This document shows, one piece after another, positions 46,660-57,315 of a DNA stretch of 64,000 bases. The translations under genes were made by a program, and so were the position numbers. The notes under the pieces were generated by a model that saw only the letters and a list, made by a program, of their open reading frames with translations, searched no databases and had not been told where the DNA came from. How positions within the stretch are numbered: the first letter of the stretch is position 1; each line of letters begins with the position of its first letter. This DNA is from Sessilibacter corallicola (lineage in GTDB: Bacteria; Pseudomonadota; Gammaproteobacteria; Pseudomonadales; Cellvibrionaceae). The stretch is from NCBI RefSeq assembly GCF_021290925.1, contig NZ_JAJSLX010000001.1, forward strand, positions 682,001 to 746,000, read 5' to 3'.

Positions 46660-49401
46660 TTATTCTTCACCTAAATCAAAAAACCGAACTTGCTTTAATA
46701 AATTCTGAGCCATGTCTTCCATGGATCGGCTGGACGCTGAGGCTTGCTCAACCAAAGACGCATTTTGTTGGGTCATTTCATCCATCTGCGATACAGCCTT
46801 GCCAACTTCGGTAATACCCGCAGACTGCTCTCGACTGGCGTTATCAATGCTGGAGACCATCGCAACCACTTCTTGCACGGCGGATACTAATTCTTCAAAA
46901 GTGTTACCGGTATCGTGAACCAACTTGGTTCCCTTGGAAACGGCATCGACGCTGTCGTTAATCAAACCTTTAATTTCTTTTGCAGCCGACGCACTGCGTT
47001 GGGCTAAATTCCGAACCTCGGCGGCAACAACCGCAAATCCTCGGCCCTGCTCTCCCGCACGTGCCGCTTCCACCGCCGCGTTTAAGGCAAGCAAGTTGGT
47101 TTGGAAGGCAATTTCATCAATAACGCCAATAATATCTGAGATTTTTTTACTGGATTTATTGATTTCTTCCATAGCACCCACGGCATTTTGTACTACTTCA
47201 CCACCGCTACTGGCTCGGGTCATTGCGGTGTTGGCTTTGCCGGTAGCTTCCGAGGCAGACTTGGCGTTTTGTTGTACCGTTGCGGTTAATTGCTCCATCG
47301 CAGCCGCGGTTTCTTCAAGATTCGCCGCCTGGGTTTCGGTACGCTGACTTAAATCGTTGTTACCTTGTGCCATTTCTCGCGACGCAGAAAATACGCTGTT
47401 TGAGGTGGTTCTGATTTCAGAAACCAATGAACTCAACTGAGTCACAAGATTATTCATGGATTCGGCGACCATATTAAATTCGCCTTCCAATTCATCTTCC
47501 ACTTGTGTCGTTAAATCGCCGTCGGAAACCTGGCCTAAGGCTTGTCGGATCACTGCAATGGCAGTTTTACGGCCGGTAATATCCGTTGCGTATTTAACAA
47601 CTTTATACGGATTGCCTTTGGAGTCTAAAATCGGGTTGTAAGACGCTTGAATCCATATTTCCTTGCCATGTTTACCAAATCGCTGATACTCACCGGCATC
47701 GTATTCACCGCGATTTAATTTCTCCCAAAACGACTGGTATTCTTTCGAATTTCCGTAATCGTTCTCAACGAATAGTCTATGGTGCTGCCCTTGGATTTCT
47801 GAAAGAGAGTAACCCACAGCGTTAAGGAAATTGTCATTGGCATCAACAATTGTGCCGTCCATGTTAAATTCAATTACGGCCTGCGACTTACTAATGGCTG
47901 CGATTTGACCGGAGAAATCGGCATTCTTAGCTTTTTGTTCCGTGATGTCAGACGCGTATTTTACGACTTTAACGGGTTTCCCATTCAGATCTAAAATTGG
48001 ATTGTACGAGGCTTGAATCCAAATCTCTTGTCCTGATTTGGTCACGCGCATGTATTCGCCCGAATCGTACTCACCTTTATTGAGCTTTTCCCAGAATTTT
48101 TTATATTCATGAGAAGCGCCGTAAGAAGGAGTGACAAACATCCGGTGATGCTGTCCTTTGATTTCATCCAGCGTATAACCAACGGCGTTGAGAAAGTTTT
48201 GATTGGCATCGATAATGGTGCCATCCATATTAAATTCAATCACCGCCTGAGATTTTCCGATGGCCTCTATTTGACCAGAAGAATCGGCATTTTGAACTTT
48301 TTGCGCGGTAATATCGCTCGCGTATTTAACCACCTTAAACGGCTTACCGTCGGGATCAAAAATTGGGTTGTAAGACGCTTGAATCCAAAATTCTTTGCCT
48401 TGCTTATTTACGCGTTTAAATTCACCAGAAAAGAATTTACCGTCAGCTAAATCTTGCCAAAAGCTTTGATACTCGGAGCTATTTTTGTAGCTCGAATCCA
48501 CGAATAAACTGTGATGCTTACCTTTTATTTCATCAAGCTTGTAACCAACAGCATTAAGAAAATTGCCATTCGCATTTAAAATGGTGCCGTCAGGCTCAAA
48601 TTCAATCACTGCTTGTGAACGACAAATAGCATTCACCTGACCTTCGTAGTCGGATAATTTCTTTACTTGCTCGGTAATGTCCGAAGCGTACTTAACAACC
48701 TTGGTAACATTACCTTGGTCATCAAAAATGGGATTATACGAAGCTTGAATCCAAACATCGCCTCCGGTTTTATTAACTCGCTTAAATTGCCCAGCGTTGA
48801 ATTCACCCGATTTAAGGTTTTGCCAAAACTCTTTGTAATCCTCAGAATCGACATTTCCTGGAGGCATAAATACGCTGTGATGTTTACCGATAATCTCATC
48901 AAGTGAATAACCCATTGCCTTCAAAAAGTTGTCATTGGCATTGAGGATATTGCCGGAAGGATCAAAAGTGATCATGGCTTGAGACTTAGAAAACGCTTCT
49001 AAAATACGCTTGTCTTCAGACGATTGGTTGGAAGCTTCCGATTCAAACCATTCAAATAACCACTCATCTGAATTGTTAAGCTGACTGACACCCAACAAAA
49101 AGCATTCATCAGCAATACTAACTTTGCCTTTTTTATAGGAACCGTCGTAATTGTGAACAAGCTGGTTTAAGTCTTCGTGGGCTTCGATAATTACACGTAA
49201 ATTTTTACCAACAATCGAGCTGTTATCCCATTCTTTATCCAACGATTGAAACGTTTTTGTATGATGGAAAAATAATTTCTCAGCATTGTGATTGGAGTAT
49301 TGCACCTCGAAATCACCGTTGGTAACGATGATTCCAAGGTTTAATGAATCAAAATACTGCTCGGGTAAGGCTACTTTGCTGATAGAGTTTTCGCTGTTCA
49401 C
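46660..49401 (-). CDS. soluble multi-PAS methyl-accepting chemotaxis protein
   Basis: This 913-residue receptor has no membrane segment. It begins at GTG 49401 with AGGTGATAA upstream. After a divergent N-terminal PAS-like region (about 12-120) come four repeats of about 122 residues. Each reads like SQAVIEFxxDGTIxxAN, then a GxHHxxFV-type helix and VVKYASDIT. They resemble BdlA-type PAS domains. A HAMP-like segment (about 620-670) precedes the signalling domain with [39 protein letters not shown]-type sequence near 790. It lacks a C-terminal pentapeptide. It probably senses internal redox state or a small ligand in the cytoplasm. Confidence 0.92.
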   Translation of the reverse strand: MNSENSISKVALPEQYFDSLNLGIIVTNGDFEVQYSNHNAEKLFFHHTKTFQSLDKEWDNSSIVGKNLRVIIEAHEDLNQLVHNYDGSYKKGKVSIADECFLLGVSQLNNSDEWLFEWFESEASNQSSEDKRILEAFSKSQAMITFDPSGNILNANDNFLKAMGYSLDEIIGKHHSVFMPPGNVDSEDYKEFWQNLKSGEFNAGQFKRVNKTGGDVWIQASYNPIFDDQGNVTKVVKYASDITEQVKKLSDYEGQVNAICRSQAVIEFEPDGTILNANGNFLNAVGYKLDEIKGKHHSLFVDSSYKNSSEYQSFWQDLADGKFFSGEFKRVNKQGKEFWIQASYNPIFDPDGKPFKVVKYASDITAQKVQNADSSGQIEAIGKSQAVIEFNMDGTIIDANQNFLNAVGYTLDEIKGQHHRMFVTPSYGASHEYKKFWEKLNKGEYDSGEYMRVTKSGQEIWIQASYNPILDLNGKPVKVVKYASDITEQKAKNADFSGQIAAISKSQAVIEFNMDGTIVDANDNFLNAVGYSLSEIQGQHHRLFVENDYGNSKEYQSFWEKLNRGEYDAGEYQRFGKHGKEIWIQASYNPILDSKGNPYKVVKYATDITGRKTAIAVIRQALGQVSDGDLTTQVEDELEGEFNMVAESMNNLVTQLSSLVSEIRTTSNSVFSASREMAQGNNDLSQRTETQAANLEETAAAMEQLTATVQQNAKSASEATGKANTAMTRASSGGEVVQNAVGAMEEINKSSKKISDIIGVIDEIAFQTNLLALNAAVEAARAGEQGRGFAVVAAEVRNLAQRSASAAKEIKGLINDSVDAVSKGTKLVHDTGNTFEELVSAVQEVVAMVSSIDNASREQSAGITEVGKAVSQMDEMTQQNASLVEQASASSRSMEDMAQNLLKQVRFFDLGEE

Positions 49402-49461
49402 TTTTTATCACCTAAAACTCGTTAATCACTGAATCAATTCCCTAGTAATTAACGTAACCCG

Positions 49462-52400
49462 TTAAAACTCTTCCCACTCATCTTCGTCACTGCCAGAACC
49501 TCCTACCGACTTAACAGGCGGTTTTTTTGCGGCACCAGCTCCACGTGCTGCACCTCGGGATCTGGCCGGTGCACTTGCCGAGCGTCCCGCTGGGGCACCA
49601 CCAAGGTCATCGCCATCGGCCACTTTAAAGAAGCTGACTTGCGTGATGAGCTCTTGAGCCTGGTCTTCCATCGATTTACTCGAAGCTGCCGCTTCTTCTA
49701 CCAGTGCCGCATTTTGCTGTGTCATTTCATCCATTTGCGATACGGCTTTGCTGATTTCAGAAATACCACCGGCTTGTTCTTTACCAGCCGAATCAATATT
49801 GGAAACCATTGCGCGAACTTCTTGTACGGCATCAATCAAGACATTGAAGGTCTCACCGGTATCGTCCACCAACTTAGCTCCGCGAGTTACCGCGTCGACG
49901 CTGTCGTTAATGAGTCCTTTAATTTCTTTAGCGGCTGTGGCACTGCGTTGAGCCAGGTTGCGTACCTCGGCTGCCACCACGGCGAAACCGCGACCTTGTT
50001 CACCGGCTCTGGCTGCTTCCACCGCAGCGTTCAATGCCAGCAAGTTAGTCTGGAAGGCGATTTCGTCAATGACACCAATAATGTCGGCGATTTTCTTGCT
50101 CGATTTATTGATCTCTTCCATCGACTCAACGGCTTTACCGACAACCTCACCACCATTTTTAGCTTTTTCCATGGCTTCGTTGGCTTTTTCAGTCGCCTCC
50201 GTTGAAGACTTGGAGTTTTGCTGAACCGTTGAGGTTAATTCTTCCATTGTTGCGGCGGTTTCTTCCAAGCTCGACGCTTGCGATTCCGTACGTTGACTTA
50301 AATCGCTGTTACCTGCTGCAATTTCTCGGGCGACATTAAATACGTTGGAAGACGCATTGCTGATGGTTTGAACCATACCCACCAGATTTTCGAGAGAGCT
50401 GTTGATGGATTCAGTTAATACCGCAAATTGACCGCTGTATTCGCCATCCACTTTTTCTCGTAAATCACCTTCTGCCAGTGCTTTCACGACATTAATGGTT
50501 TCATCTAATGGCTTGCTGATTTCATCCATTAAGGAGTTGATGTTGGTACCAAGATTTTTGGTAAATCCTTCATAGGTGCTGACATCAATACGGTGGGTTA
50601 AATCACCTTTAATGGCAGAATCAATGAGGCTTTCAATTTGTTTTTGTGCACCGCGTTCGTCGGTAATATCAACCCACTGGACAGCAGTGCCAATAACGGC
50701 TCCCTTGCTGTCTTTTAATGCCAGCGCAGTCAAATTGAATTGCAATTCACCAACGGCAATTTCTGTCTGCATCGGGAATTTGCTGGTATCGGCTAAAATT
50801 GAACGCTGATGCGCTGGGTTTTTATGGAAGATATCGATATTAGCGCCAACAATGGTGCGCAAATCGAAATTCGGTAGCACTCGGCGAATTTCGTTTTCTC
50901 GACGTTCGAACATTTTTCGTAATGCTGGGTTTAGAAAGACAATCACGCCCTCTTCGTCGGCCATCATTAAATTGGTGGTCATACCGTCTACAGCAGTATT
51001 TAAACGGCCCACTTCAATTTCGGTTTGTCGTGCCGCAGTAACATCTTGCCATTCAAGCGAGTTGCCAATGTATTCGCCTTTAATGTCATAAATTGGCGTT
51101 ACATTCAGTTCGAACATTAAATCTCGAATTTTAATGTCGGTTTTGTACGGCAAGTTACTCGGATCAGACAAAAGGCTGCGTTGGTGAGCTGGGTTTTTGT
51201 GGAACACATCCACACAGGTGCCGATAACTTTTTCCGGATCAGCGCTAAAGCCAGGCCATTCTTCTTGGAATGTTGCCTCGTGTTTTTTGAGTAAATCAAC
51301 AGTTGCCGGGTTCGCGTAGGTAATTTTGAAATCGCGATCAATCATCATTGATGGCGTACCGGATTGTTCAATCGCACCTTCAAGCCGTGCTGCTTTATCC
51401 GCTTGTTCGCGCATGTCGGTAACGTCTTGCCATTCAAGCGAGTTACCGATGTACTCTCCTTTGGTATTGAAAATGGAGGTAACATTAAGCTCAAAAATTA
51501 AATCCAAAACGGTGATGTCGGTTTTGTACGGTAAATTTTTGGGGTCGGATAATAACTTTCTTTGATGTTCCGGGTTTTTATGGAACACGTCCACACAGGT
51601 ACCAATGACTTTTTTGGGATCAGCACTGAACCCTGGCCATTGTTTTTGGAAAGTCGCTTCGTGTTTTTCGAGCAATTCAACGGTCGCTGGATTGGCGTAG
51701 GTAATTTTAAAGTCACGATCGATCATCATCGACGCCGTACCAGATTGCTCAATAGAGCCCTCTAAGCGAGCCGCTTTGTCTGCTTGACTTCTCGCTTCAG
51801 TAACGTCTTGCCATTCGAGCGAGTTACCGATGTAATCGCCCTTGGTATTAAAAATAGAGGTTACATTAAGCTCAAAGATTAAATCTAAAACGGTGATGTC
51901 CGTTTTATAAGGCAGATTTTTTGGATCGGAAAGCAACTTTCTTTGATGCTCAGGATCTTTGTGGAATACATCCACACAGGTGCCAATGACTTTTTTAGGA
52001 TCGGCGCTGAATCCAGGCCATTGTTTTTGGAAAGTTGCTTCGTGTTTTTCCAACAGTTCAACGGTAGCCGGGTTAGCGTAGGTGATTATGAAATCACGAT
52101 TGATCATCATTGATGGCGTACCGGATTGCTCGATAGCGCCTTCCATTCGAGTGGCTTTATCTTCTTGAAAACGCGTATCGGTCACGTCGTACCATTCCAA
52201 CGTACAGCCAACGTATTTTCCACTGCTGTCTAAAATGCTGGAAACGTTCAGTTCAATGATAAGATCTTCGATGGTAATATCGGTTCTTAGTGGCAAACTG
52301 CTGGGATCGGATAACATATTGCGTTGATGCGCCGGATCTTTATGGAAACCGTCAATGCATTTGCCGAGCATGTAGTCTTTGGAGGCAGAAAAATCCGGCC

Positions 52401-52566
52401 ATATTTTTTTAAACTTATCTTCATTATTTTTTAGCAAACTTAATGTTGCTTGATTGAGATAGGTTACATTAAAATCACGATCAACCATCATTACAGCAGT
52501 AATCATATGATCCAATGCATTCTCATATTGATCTGCATTTTTAGAATCAGCTTCATCAGTTTGCAT
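49462..52566 (-). CDS. soluble five-PAS chemoreceptor, Aer2/DosM-like
   Basis: This 1034-residue receptor has no membrane segment and carries five PAS repeats of about 121 residues (20 to about 625). Every repeat has an FHKxPxHQR segment and an EWxDVT-type end (QWVDIT in the last). In Aer2-type heme PAS domains, a histidine on the E-eta helix and a Trp on the last strand hold heme and O2, and both positions seem present in all five. A HAMP pair (about 630-735) leads to the signalling domain with the tip [20 protein letters not shown] near 840. A flexible Ala/Arg/Gly-rich linker ends in EWEEF, like the GWEEF CheR2 tether of Aer2. AGGAG precedes the ATG. It is probably an oxygen receptor. Confidence 0.88.
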   Translation of the reverse strand: MQTDEADSKNADQYENALDHMITAVMMVDRDFNVTYLNQATLSLLKNNEDKFKKIWPDFSASKDYMLGKCIDGFHKDPAHQRNMLSDPSSLPLRTDITIEDLIIELNVSSILDSSGKYVGCTLEWYDVTDTRFQEDKATRMEGAIEQSGTPSMMINRDFIITYANPATVELLEKHEATFQKQWPGFSADPKKVIGTCVDVFHKDPEHQRKLLSDPKNLPYKTDITVLDLIFELNVTSIFNTKGDYIGNSLEWQDVTEARSQADKAARLEGSIEQSGTASMMIDRDFKITYANPATVELLEKHEATFQKQWPGFSADPKKVIGTCVDVFHKNPEHQRKLLSDPKNLPYKTDITVLDLIFELNVTSIFNTKGEYIGNSLEWQDVTDMREQADKAARLEGAIEQSGTPSMMIDRDFKITYANPATVDLLKKHEATFQEEWPGFSADPEKVIGTCVDVFHKNPAHQRSLLSDPSNLPYKTDIKIRDLMFELNVTPIYDIKGEYIGNSLEWQDVTAARQTEIEVGRLNTAVDGMTTNLMMADEEGVIVFLNPALRKMFERRENEIRRVLPNFDLRTIVGANIDIFHKNPAHQRSILADTSKFPMQTEIAVGELQFNLTALALKDSKGAVIGTAVQWVDITDERGAQKQIESLIDSAIKGDLTHRIDVSTYEGFTKNLGTNINSLMDEISKPLDETINVVKALAEGDLREKVDGEYSGQFAVLTESINSSLENLVGMVQTISNASSNVFNVAREIAAGNSDLSQRTESQASSLEETAATMEELTSTVQQNSKSSTEATEKANEAMEKAKNGGEVVGKAVESMEEINKSSKKIADIIGVIDEIAFQTNLLALNAAVEAARAGEQGRGFAVVAAEVRNLAQRSATAAKEIKGLINDSVDAVTRGAKLVDDTGETFNVLIDAVQEVRAMVSNIDSAGKEQAGGISEISKAVSQMDEMTQQNAALVEEAAASSKSMEDQAQELITQVSFFKVADGDDLGGAPAGRSASAPARSRGAARGAGAAKKPPVKSVGGSGSDEDEWEEF

Positions 52567-52692
52567 TTTTCCTCTCCTAAGAGAACTGAATTTTTTCGGA
52601 AATTGTAGTTTCGATCAGGCGTTATAAAACATGTATTACTTCGACCGATTTAAAGAATTCTTTGATTTTTAAGGATTCGATAAACGGCTGTA

Positions 52693-53193
52693 TTAACTGG
52701 CTAATGATTCACTGGCTTTGGGTCGCACATGCGAGACAACACTGTACAAATCATTAACGTTTAATAATTTTTTGGCGTCGAGCAAAATAATAATTTTTTC
52801 ATCGACCGTCGCCATACCAAAAACAAATCGACTATCGATGTGATCGCCAAAATTAGGCGACTCTTTAATATTTTCGGCTTCAACTTTGTACACTTCAGAA
52901 ACAGCATCCACAACCACACCAACAACCACACTGTTTTCAGATTCACTGGTGCGTAAAACAATCACTACGGTTGTGTCGGTATAATCGATGGGATCACGGC
53001 CAAAGCGCTGTCGCATATCAACAATGGGGACAATAACACCTCGCAAATTAATCACACCGCGCAAATAATCGGGAGCACCGGGAATCGCCGTTACTGGAGC
53101 CCACACCATAATTTCTTGCACACGCAGGATATCAACGCCGAATTCCTCGCCATCGAGCAAAAAGGTTAAATATTCTTGAGATTGATCACTCAT
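52693..53193 (-). CDS. cheW: CheW coupling protein (second of two)
   Basis: This 166-residue protein has the two five-stranded barrels of CheW and links receptors to CheA. Conserved blocks are YLTFLLDGEEFGVDILRVQEIM, YLRGVINLRGVIVPIVDMRQRF and VDAVSEVYKV. Its ATG overlaps the stop of the upstream cheW by eight bases. Paired cheW genes may form alternative array contacts. Confidence 0.95.
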   Translation of the reverse strand: MSDQSQEYLTFLLDGEEFGVDILRVQEIMVWAPVTAIPGAPDYLRGVINLRGVIVPIVDMRQRFGRDPIDYTDTTVVIVLRTSESENSVVVGVVVDAVSEVYKVEAENIKESPNFGDHIDSRFVFGMATVDEKIIILLDAKKLLNVNDLYSVVSHVRPKASESLAS

Positions 53194-53731
53194 TGGTTAC
53201 ACCTTCTTCGTCTAGCTGAACAAGTTGATCGACATTTAATAAAGTAACGACATCGGCACCAACATTGACCAAACCCTGAATGTAATTAGGTTCAATTAAA
53301 CCACCAAAGCTCGGCGCGACTTTTATGTCATCGGATTCTGCGTTTAAAACATCTGATACCGCATCGACAACAAAACCCATGGTGCAACTCGCACTTGCCT
53401 GCTCACTTTTTACCGCAAGAACAATAACTACCGTTGTCGGTTTATAATCCGCCTCGCCAATGTGAAAGCGAATTCGCAAATCGAGTATTGGCACGATAAC
53501 ACCGCGTAAATTAATCACCCCTTTGACGTACTCGGGTGAATTGGGAATTAACGTGGGCTCTTCCCATCCGCGTATTTCTGTGACAGACAAAATATCCACA
53601 CCGTAGTGTTCTTGACATAAACAAAACGTGAGATATTGATCACCACCGGAAATAAAATCTATGCCCTCAAGAGACAAATCTTTACCACCGCCGTGGGTGT
53701 TTATCTCAGGGACTTCTATCACTGCTTCCAT
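53186..53731 (-). CDS. cheW: CheW coupling protein (first of two)
   Basis: This 181-residue CheW has an N-terminal extension of about 30 residues, then YLTFCLCQEHYGVDILSVTEIRGW and YVKGVINLRGVIVPILDLRIRF. It is more divergent than its partner and carries several cysteines near CLCQ. It lies 17 bp after cheA and overlaps the second cheW. Confidence 0.94.
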   Translation of the reverse strand: MEAVIEVPEINTHGGGKDLSLEGIDFISGGDQYLTFCLCQEHYGVDILSVTEIRGWEEPTLIPNSPEYVKGVINLRGVIVPILDLRIRFHIGEADYKPTTVVIVLAVKSEQASASCTMGFVVDAVSDVLNAESDDIKVAPSFGGLIEPNYIQGLVNVGADVVTLLNVDQLVQLDEEGVTNE

Positions 53732-53748
53732 GATATTTATACCTAGTG

Positions 53749-55923
53749 TTACGCAGCCCTAACGCCTTGTGGGCGTCTTCGATTTTGAGACGCAGACGAG
53801 ATTAAGCCTGGGATATCTAAAATTAAAGCGACAGAACCATCACCTAAAATGGTCGCACCGGAAATTCCGTCCACTCGTCGATAATTACTTTCTAAGCTTT
53901 TAATCACAACTTGTTGTTGGGCCAACAAGTCGTCAACGAGTAAACCAATTTTGCTGCCTTCACCTTCTACAACCACCAATAACGCGTTGTCTAAATCGGT
54001 GTTATCGGCGTTGATATTAAATTCGCGATAAATAGGAATAATGGGGACGTTGTCTTCGCGCAACCGGTACAATTCCATATTGCCCGAAACGCGATTGACT
54101 AAATCGGGCTTTATTTGCAGTGATTCAACGATAGCAACCAACGGAACAATAAACACTTCGTTGCCGACGCGAACTAATTGTCCATCGAGAATGGCGAGTG
54201 TTAATGGCAGGTGTACTCGAATGCATGAGCCTTTGCCCATTTCGGATTCAATTTCAATACGACCGCCGAGTGATTTGATGTTTCTTCTAACCACATCCAT
54301 TCCCACGCCGCGACCGGACAAATCACTGACTTCGGCCGCCGTTGAAAAACCGGGCTCAAAGATTAATTCGTAAATCTCTTGATCGGATAATTCTTGTTCC
54401 GCACTCACGATGCCTTTTTCGCGTGCTTTACCCAGAATTTTTTCAGCGTCCATACCGCGGCCATCGTCGGAAATTTCAATAACGATATTTCCACCTTTGT
54501 GTTCTGCGGCTAATACGATTTTTCCGGTTTCATCTTTACCGGCAGCAACGCGATCGTCTGGCATTTCTAAACCGTGGTCGACTGCATTTCTGACCAAGTG
54601 AACCAGAGGATCACCAATTTGTTCCATAACGGTTTTGTCGAGTTCGGTGTGTTCACCCATCAATACCAACTCAACTTTTTTGCCGGTTTTATTGGATAAA
54701 TCACGAATCATTCGTGGGAAGCGGTTAAACGCAAAACTGATGGGCAACATTCGAATGCGCATTACGTTTTCTTGCAATTCGCGCGTATTTTGTTTTAGTT
54801 GCTCTAAACCGTGAGATAACCGCTCAAGTTTTTCCAGATCAAAGTTGTTACCTAATTCAGATAACATACTTTGCGTAATCACCAGCTCGCCCACCAAGTT
54901 AATTAGATTATCCACCTTATCAATACCCACCCGAATCGAGGTTGCGCCAGATTGGGCAGATTCACCACCAGAGGCTTTGGCAGCGGGCTTTTTAGCTGGT
55001 GCTGGCTTCGCAGCTGCTTCCGGCGCAGGCGCGGGTTTTGTCTCAGGCGCTGGGGCGGATTCAGCGGTATTTTCTGATTCTGCTGATGTGGGTACAGGTG
55101 CAGATGCGGGTGCTTGTTCGGCATTTTCTGACACCGATGCCGATGCACTGGAGACCTCTTCGATGGACAATTCACATTCATCCAACACCCAGTCAAATGC
55201 AGACTCGATTTCTTCTTTATCGGATTCGGTGGTTAATAAAATTTCCCAAGAAATAAAACATTCGTCGAGAGTTAACTGCTGGAACTCAGGAATTTCATCG
55301 GTTTTTGCAGTAACAGATAACTCCCCCAAACCTTCTAACTCTCGAAATATTCGAATGGGTTCGTTCCCGGTTAGAAGAATTTGTGGTTCAGGCTTGAAGA
55401 TAATTTTCCACTGTTTGGGGCCGTCTTCGGGTGGCTCACCACCGCCATCAGAACCAAAAAACGTTTGTGCAACCGCATCTTCCGCCTTGGCAATACCTTC
55501 TTCAGGAGCACCACCTTGATCCGCACCAGGTGCGTTTGCCAACATGGCTTCAAACGCATCGAGCAACGGTTTACTTTCATTGGTGTCAATGGGTGTATTA
55601 TTTTCTAGGCAAGCAATCATGCCACGCATGGCATCGCAAGACTGCAAAAACAACTCAACGCCTTCGGGTGTAAGCTCTCGCTTTCCTTCTCGAACTTCGT
55701 CAAGCAGTGTTTCAAGCACATGAGTAAAACTTGCGATTTCAGGAAAACCTAAGGTTGCACTGCCACCTTTAATAGAATGAGCAGATCGGAAAATTGTGTT
55801 AATTAGCTCGGGATCCGCTTCTTCTTGATCACTGACGGCTAATAATGCCTGCTCCATTGCATCCAGGCCTTCGTAACTTTCCTCAAAGAAAACCTGATGA
55901 AACTGTTGTAGATCGATGCTCAT
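53749..55923 (-). CDS. cheA: chemotaxis histidine kinase
   Basis: This 724-residue kinase has, in order: an Hpt domain with phospho-His49 in RSAHSIKGGSATLGF; a P2-like CheY/CheB docking domain (about 168-265); an Ala/Pro/Glu-rich linker (about 268-325); a dimerisation helix pair beginning near DKVDNLINLVGELVI; the kinase domain with HLVRNAVDHGLE, DDGRGMD and GRGVGMDVV; and a CheW-like P5 domain to the end. All catalytic boxes are intact. It phosphorylates the CheY upstream and the CheB downstream. The linker is compositionally biased and produces long antisense frames that are not genes. Confidence 0.96.
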   Translation of the reverse strand: MSIDLQQFHQVFFEESYEGLDAMEQALLAVSDQEEADPELINTIFRSAHSIKGGSATLGFPEIASFTHVLETLLDEVREGKRELTPEGVELFLQSCDAMRGMIACLENNTPIDTNESKPLLDAFEAMLANAPGADQGGAPEEGIAKAEDAVAQTFFGSDGGGEPPEDGPKQWKIIFKPEPQILLTGNEPIRIFRELEGLGELSVTAKTDEIPEFQQLTLDECFISWEILLTTESDKEEIESAFDWVLDECELSIEEVSSASASVSENAEQAPASAPVPTSAESENTAESAPAPETKPAPAPEAAAKPAPAKKPAAKASGGESAQSGATSIRVGIDKVDNLINLVGELVITQSMLSELGNNFDLEKLERLSHGLEQLKQNTRELQENVMRIRMLPISFAFNRFPRMIRDLSNKTGKKVELVLMGEHTELDKTVMEQIGDPLVHLVRNAVDHGLEMPDDRVAAGKDETGKIVLAAEHKGGNIVIEISDDGRGMDAEKILGKAREKGIVSAEQELSDQEIYELIFEPGFSTAAEVSDLSGRGVGMDVVRRNIKSLGGRIEIESEMGKGSCIRVHLPLTLAILDGQLVRVGNEVFIVPLVAIVESLQIKPDLVNRVSGNMELYRLREDNVPIIPIYREFNINADNTDLDNALLVVVEGEGSKIGLLVDDLLAQQQVVIKSLESNYRRVDGISGATILGDGSVALILDIPGLISSASQNRRRPQGVRAA

Positions 55924-55944
55924 AACGTTTTCAACCGTTGAGTG

Positions 55945-56307
55945 TTATCCAAGAACTTTTTTAATGGTTGCCAGGAGTTTTTCTGGGTTGAAAGGTTTCA
56001 CCAACCAACCTGTTGCGCCTGCCGATTTACCGGTGCTTTTCTTCTCTGCAGAGGACTCGGTGGTAAGCAGCAATATCGGAGTGTATTTGTAACTGGGTAA
56101 GGTCCGTAAATTTCGAGTGAGATCAATACCGTTCATAACCGGCATATTTAAGTCGGTTACTACCGCATCGAATTTGTCGGATTTGGCAATGGTAAATGCT
56201 TGCTGCCCATCTGCTGCATCTTTAATTTGATGCCCTGCAGATTGTAATGTGGCGGCAACCATATTACGCATAGATGCCGAATCATCAACGATTAAAATGC
56301 GAGCCAT
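55945..56307 (-). CDS. cheY: single-domain response regulator
   Basis: This 120-residue receiver has acidic pocket residues Asp8 and Asp9, phospho-acceptor Asp52 (VVTDLNMPVMNG), the switch threonine in LLLTTESS and the lysine in LVKPF. AAGGAG precedes the ATG. It is the output of the CheA of this operon. Its target could be the flagellar motor or a protein outside chemotaxis. The partner-switching genes at the far end of the operon make the latter worth testing. Confidence 0.95.
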   Translation of the reverse strand: MARILIVDDSASMRNMVAATLQSAGHQIKDAADGQQAFTIAKSDKFDAVVTDLNMPVMNGIDLTRNLRTLPSYKYTPILLLTTESSAEKKSTGKSAGATGWLVKPFNPEKLLATIKKVLG

Positions 56308-56356
56308 CTAATACTCCTTAAGGAAATTGTAAAACGTAAACTTATAAAAATTGGAA

Positions 56357-56635
56357 TTACTCCAACCCTAATTCTTCCGCCAACCCAAGTAATTTGGCAG
56401 AATTTATTAATCCTTCACTGGGATTTTTCCAAATCAGGTTTCCGTCAGTCGTACTTATTTCTCGCTTTAGCGCAACAAACATTTGTAAACCGGCAGTGTC
56501 TGCTTTATTAACTTTGTCTGCCTTTAATTCAATATTCACTGACTTTTGAAGAGATTTTTGCAATCTCCCATAAAGATTTGAAACCTGTGTGATATCGAGA
56601 TATTCACCGCAGGAAAAGCTGGTTTTATCGCTCAT
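56357..56635 (-). CDS. STAS-domain protein, first gene of the chemosensory operon
   Basis: This 92-residue single STAS domain is closer to MlaB-like and Che-operon STAS proteins than to SpoIIAA. The conserved loop reads NKADTAGLQMFVAL, with Thr at the phosphorylatable position. AAGAAGAG lies before its ATG. A gap of 49 bp separates it from cheY. Such proteins often lead Che2/cluster III-type operons, but their role is not established. It could be a second target of the HsbR-like kinase encoded at the other end. Confidence 0.85.
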   Translation of the reverse strand: MSDKTSFSCGEYLDITQVSNLYGRLQKSLQKSVNIELKADKVNKADTAGLQMFVALKREISTTDGNLIWKNPSEGLINSAKLLGLAEELGLE

Positions 56636-57315
56636 AACTCTTCTTAAATCCGTTCTGACCAGGCAATGATTTTGTATGATTTACATGGAAGGTGCTTTAA
56701 CTATCGACAATCTTGATGAGTTCTTTAAAGACCACGATTATTAGGTTTACAAAATATAAGCACATCTTCGTATGACGACGGTTACACTCAAATTGCTGTT
56801 CAAGCTTTATGATGGTTAAGATTAGACCGTTATTTTTTCTTTTCCCACATAATTACAGTGAATAATTCGTTAATACGGTTTTTTAATATTCGGACGACTT
56901 TATGATTGTCATTTATCATATAAAAAATAGTAACTTCCAAACTTTTTAGCGCTAATTTTTACTCTTCTGAGATGAACCGACAATTTATTGACGAGACCTA
57001 AAACTCGCCAACTGGGCAATTACGAACAAATCTCAAATAATATTCCATTACCTGATAAATCAAGATACAAACAAATTTTAAAATTATTTTTAGCCACTAA
57101 TTTTAAAAGCCATTAGAAATTGACAGGCTCAACCAAAACAACTAAAAATTTATCTATATGTGTTGTTCGACTCCCGAACGACAGCCACAAAACTCCAATT
57201 AAGTTATGTAACACCTGCGCAACAAACACTGCAGCATTCAGCCTTCCTAAGCGGTAAAATCGTTGATGTAACCCTGCTCGAAAATTAGGTGTTAAATAGT
57301 TATTCGGGTAATAGC
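56636..57315. other. divergent promoter region
   Basis: About 680 bp between the chemosensory operon and the EAL gene. Both promoters must lie here. A - strand frame (57113-57424) overlaps the EAL start and lacks a ribosome site. I do not accept it as a gene. Confidence 0.55.

Noticed and set aside
49639-50205. 188-residue + strand frame opposite the five-PAS receptor
   Set aside because: Antisense of the conserved signalling domain, no start signals.
54845-55519. 224-residue + strand frame opposite cheA
   Set aside because: It mirrors the Ala/Pro-rich linker of CheA and is Ser/Ala/Gly low-complexity, a typical antisense artefact.
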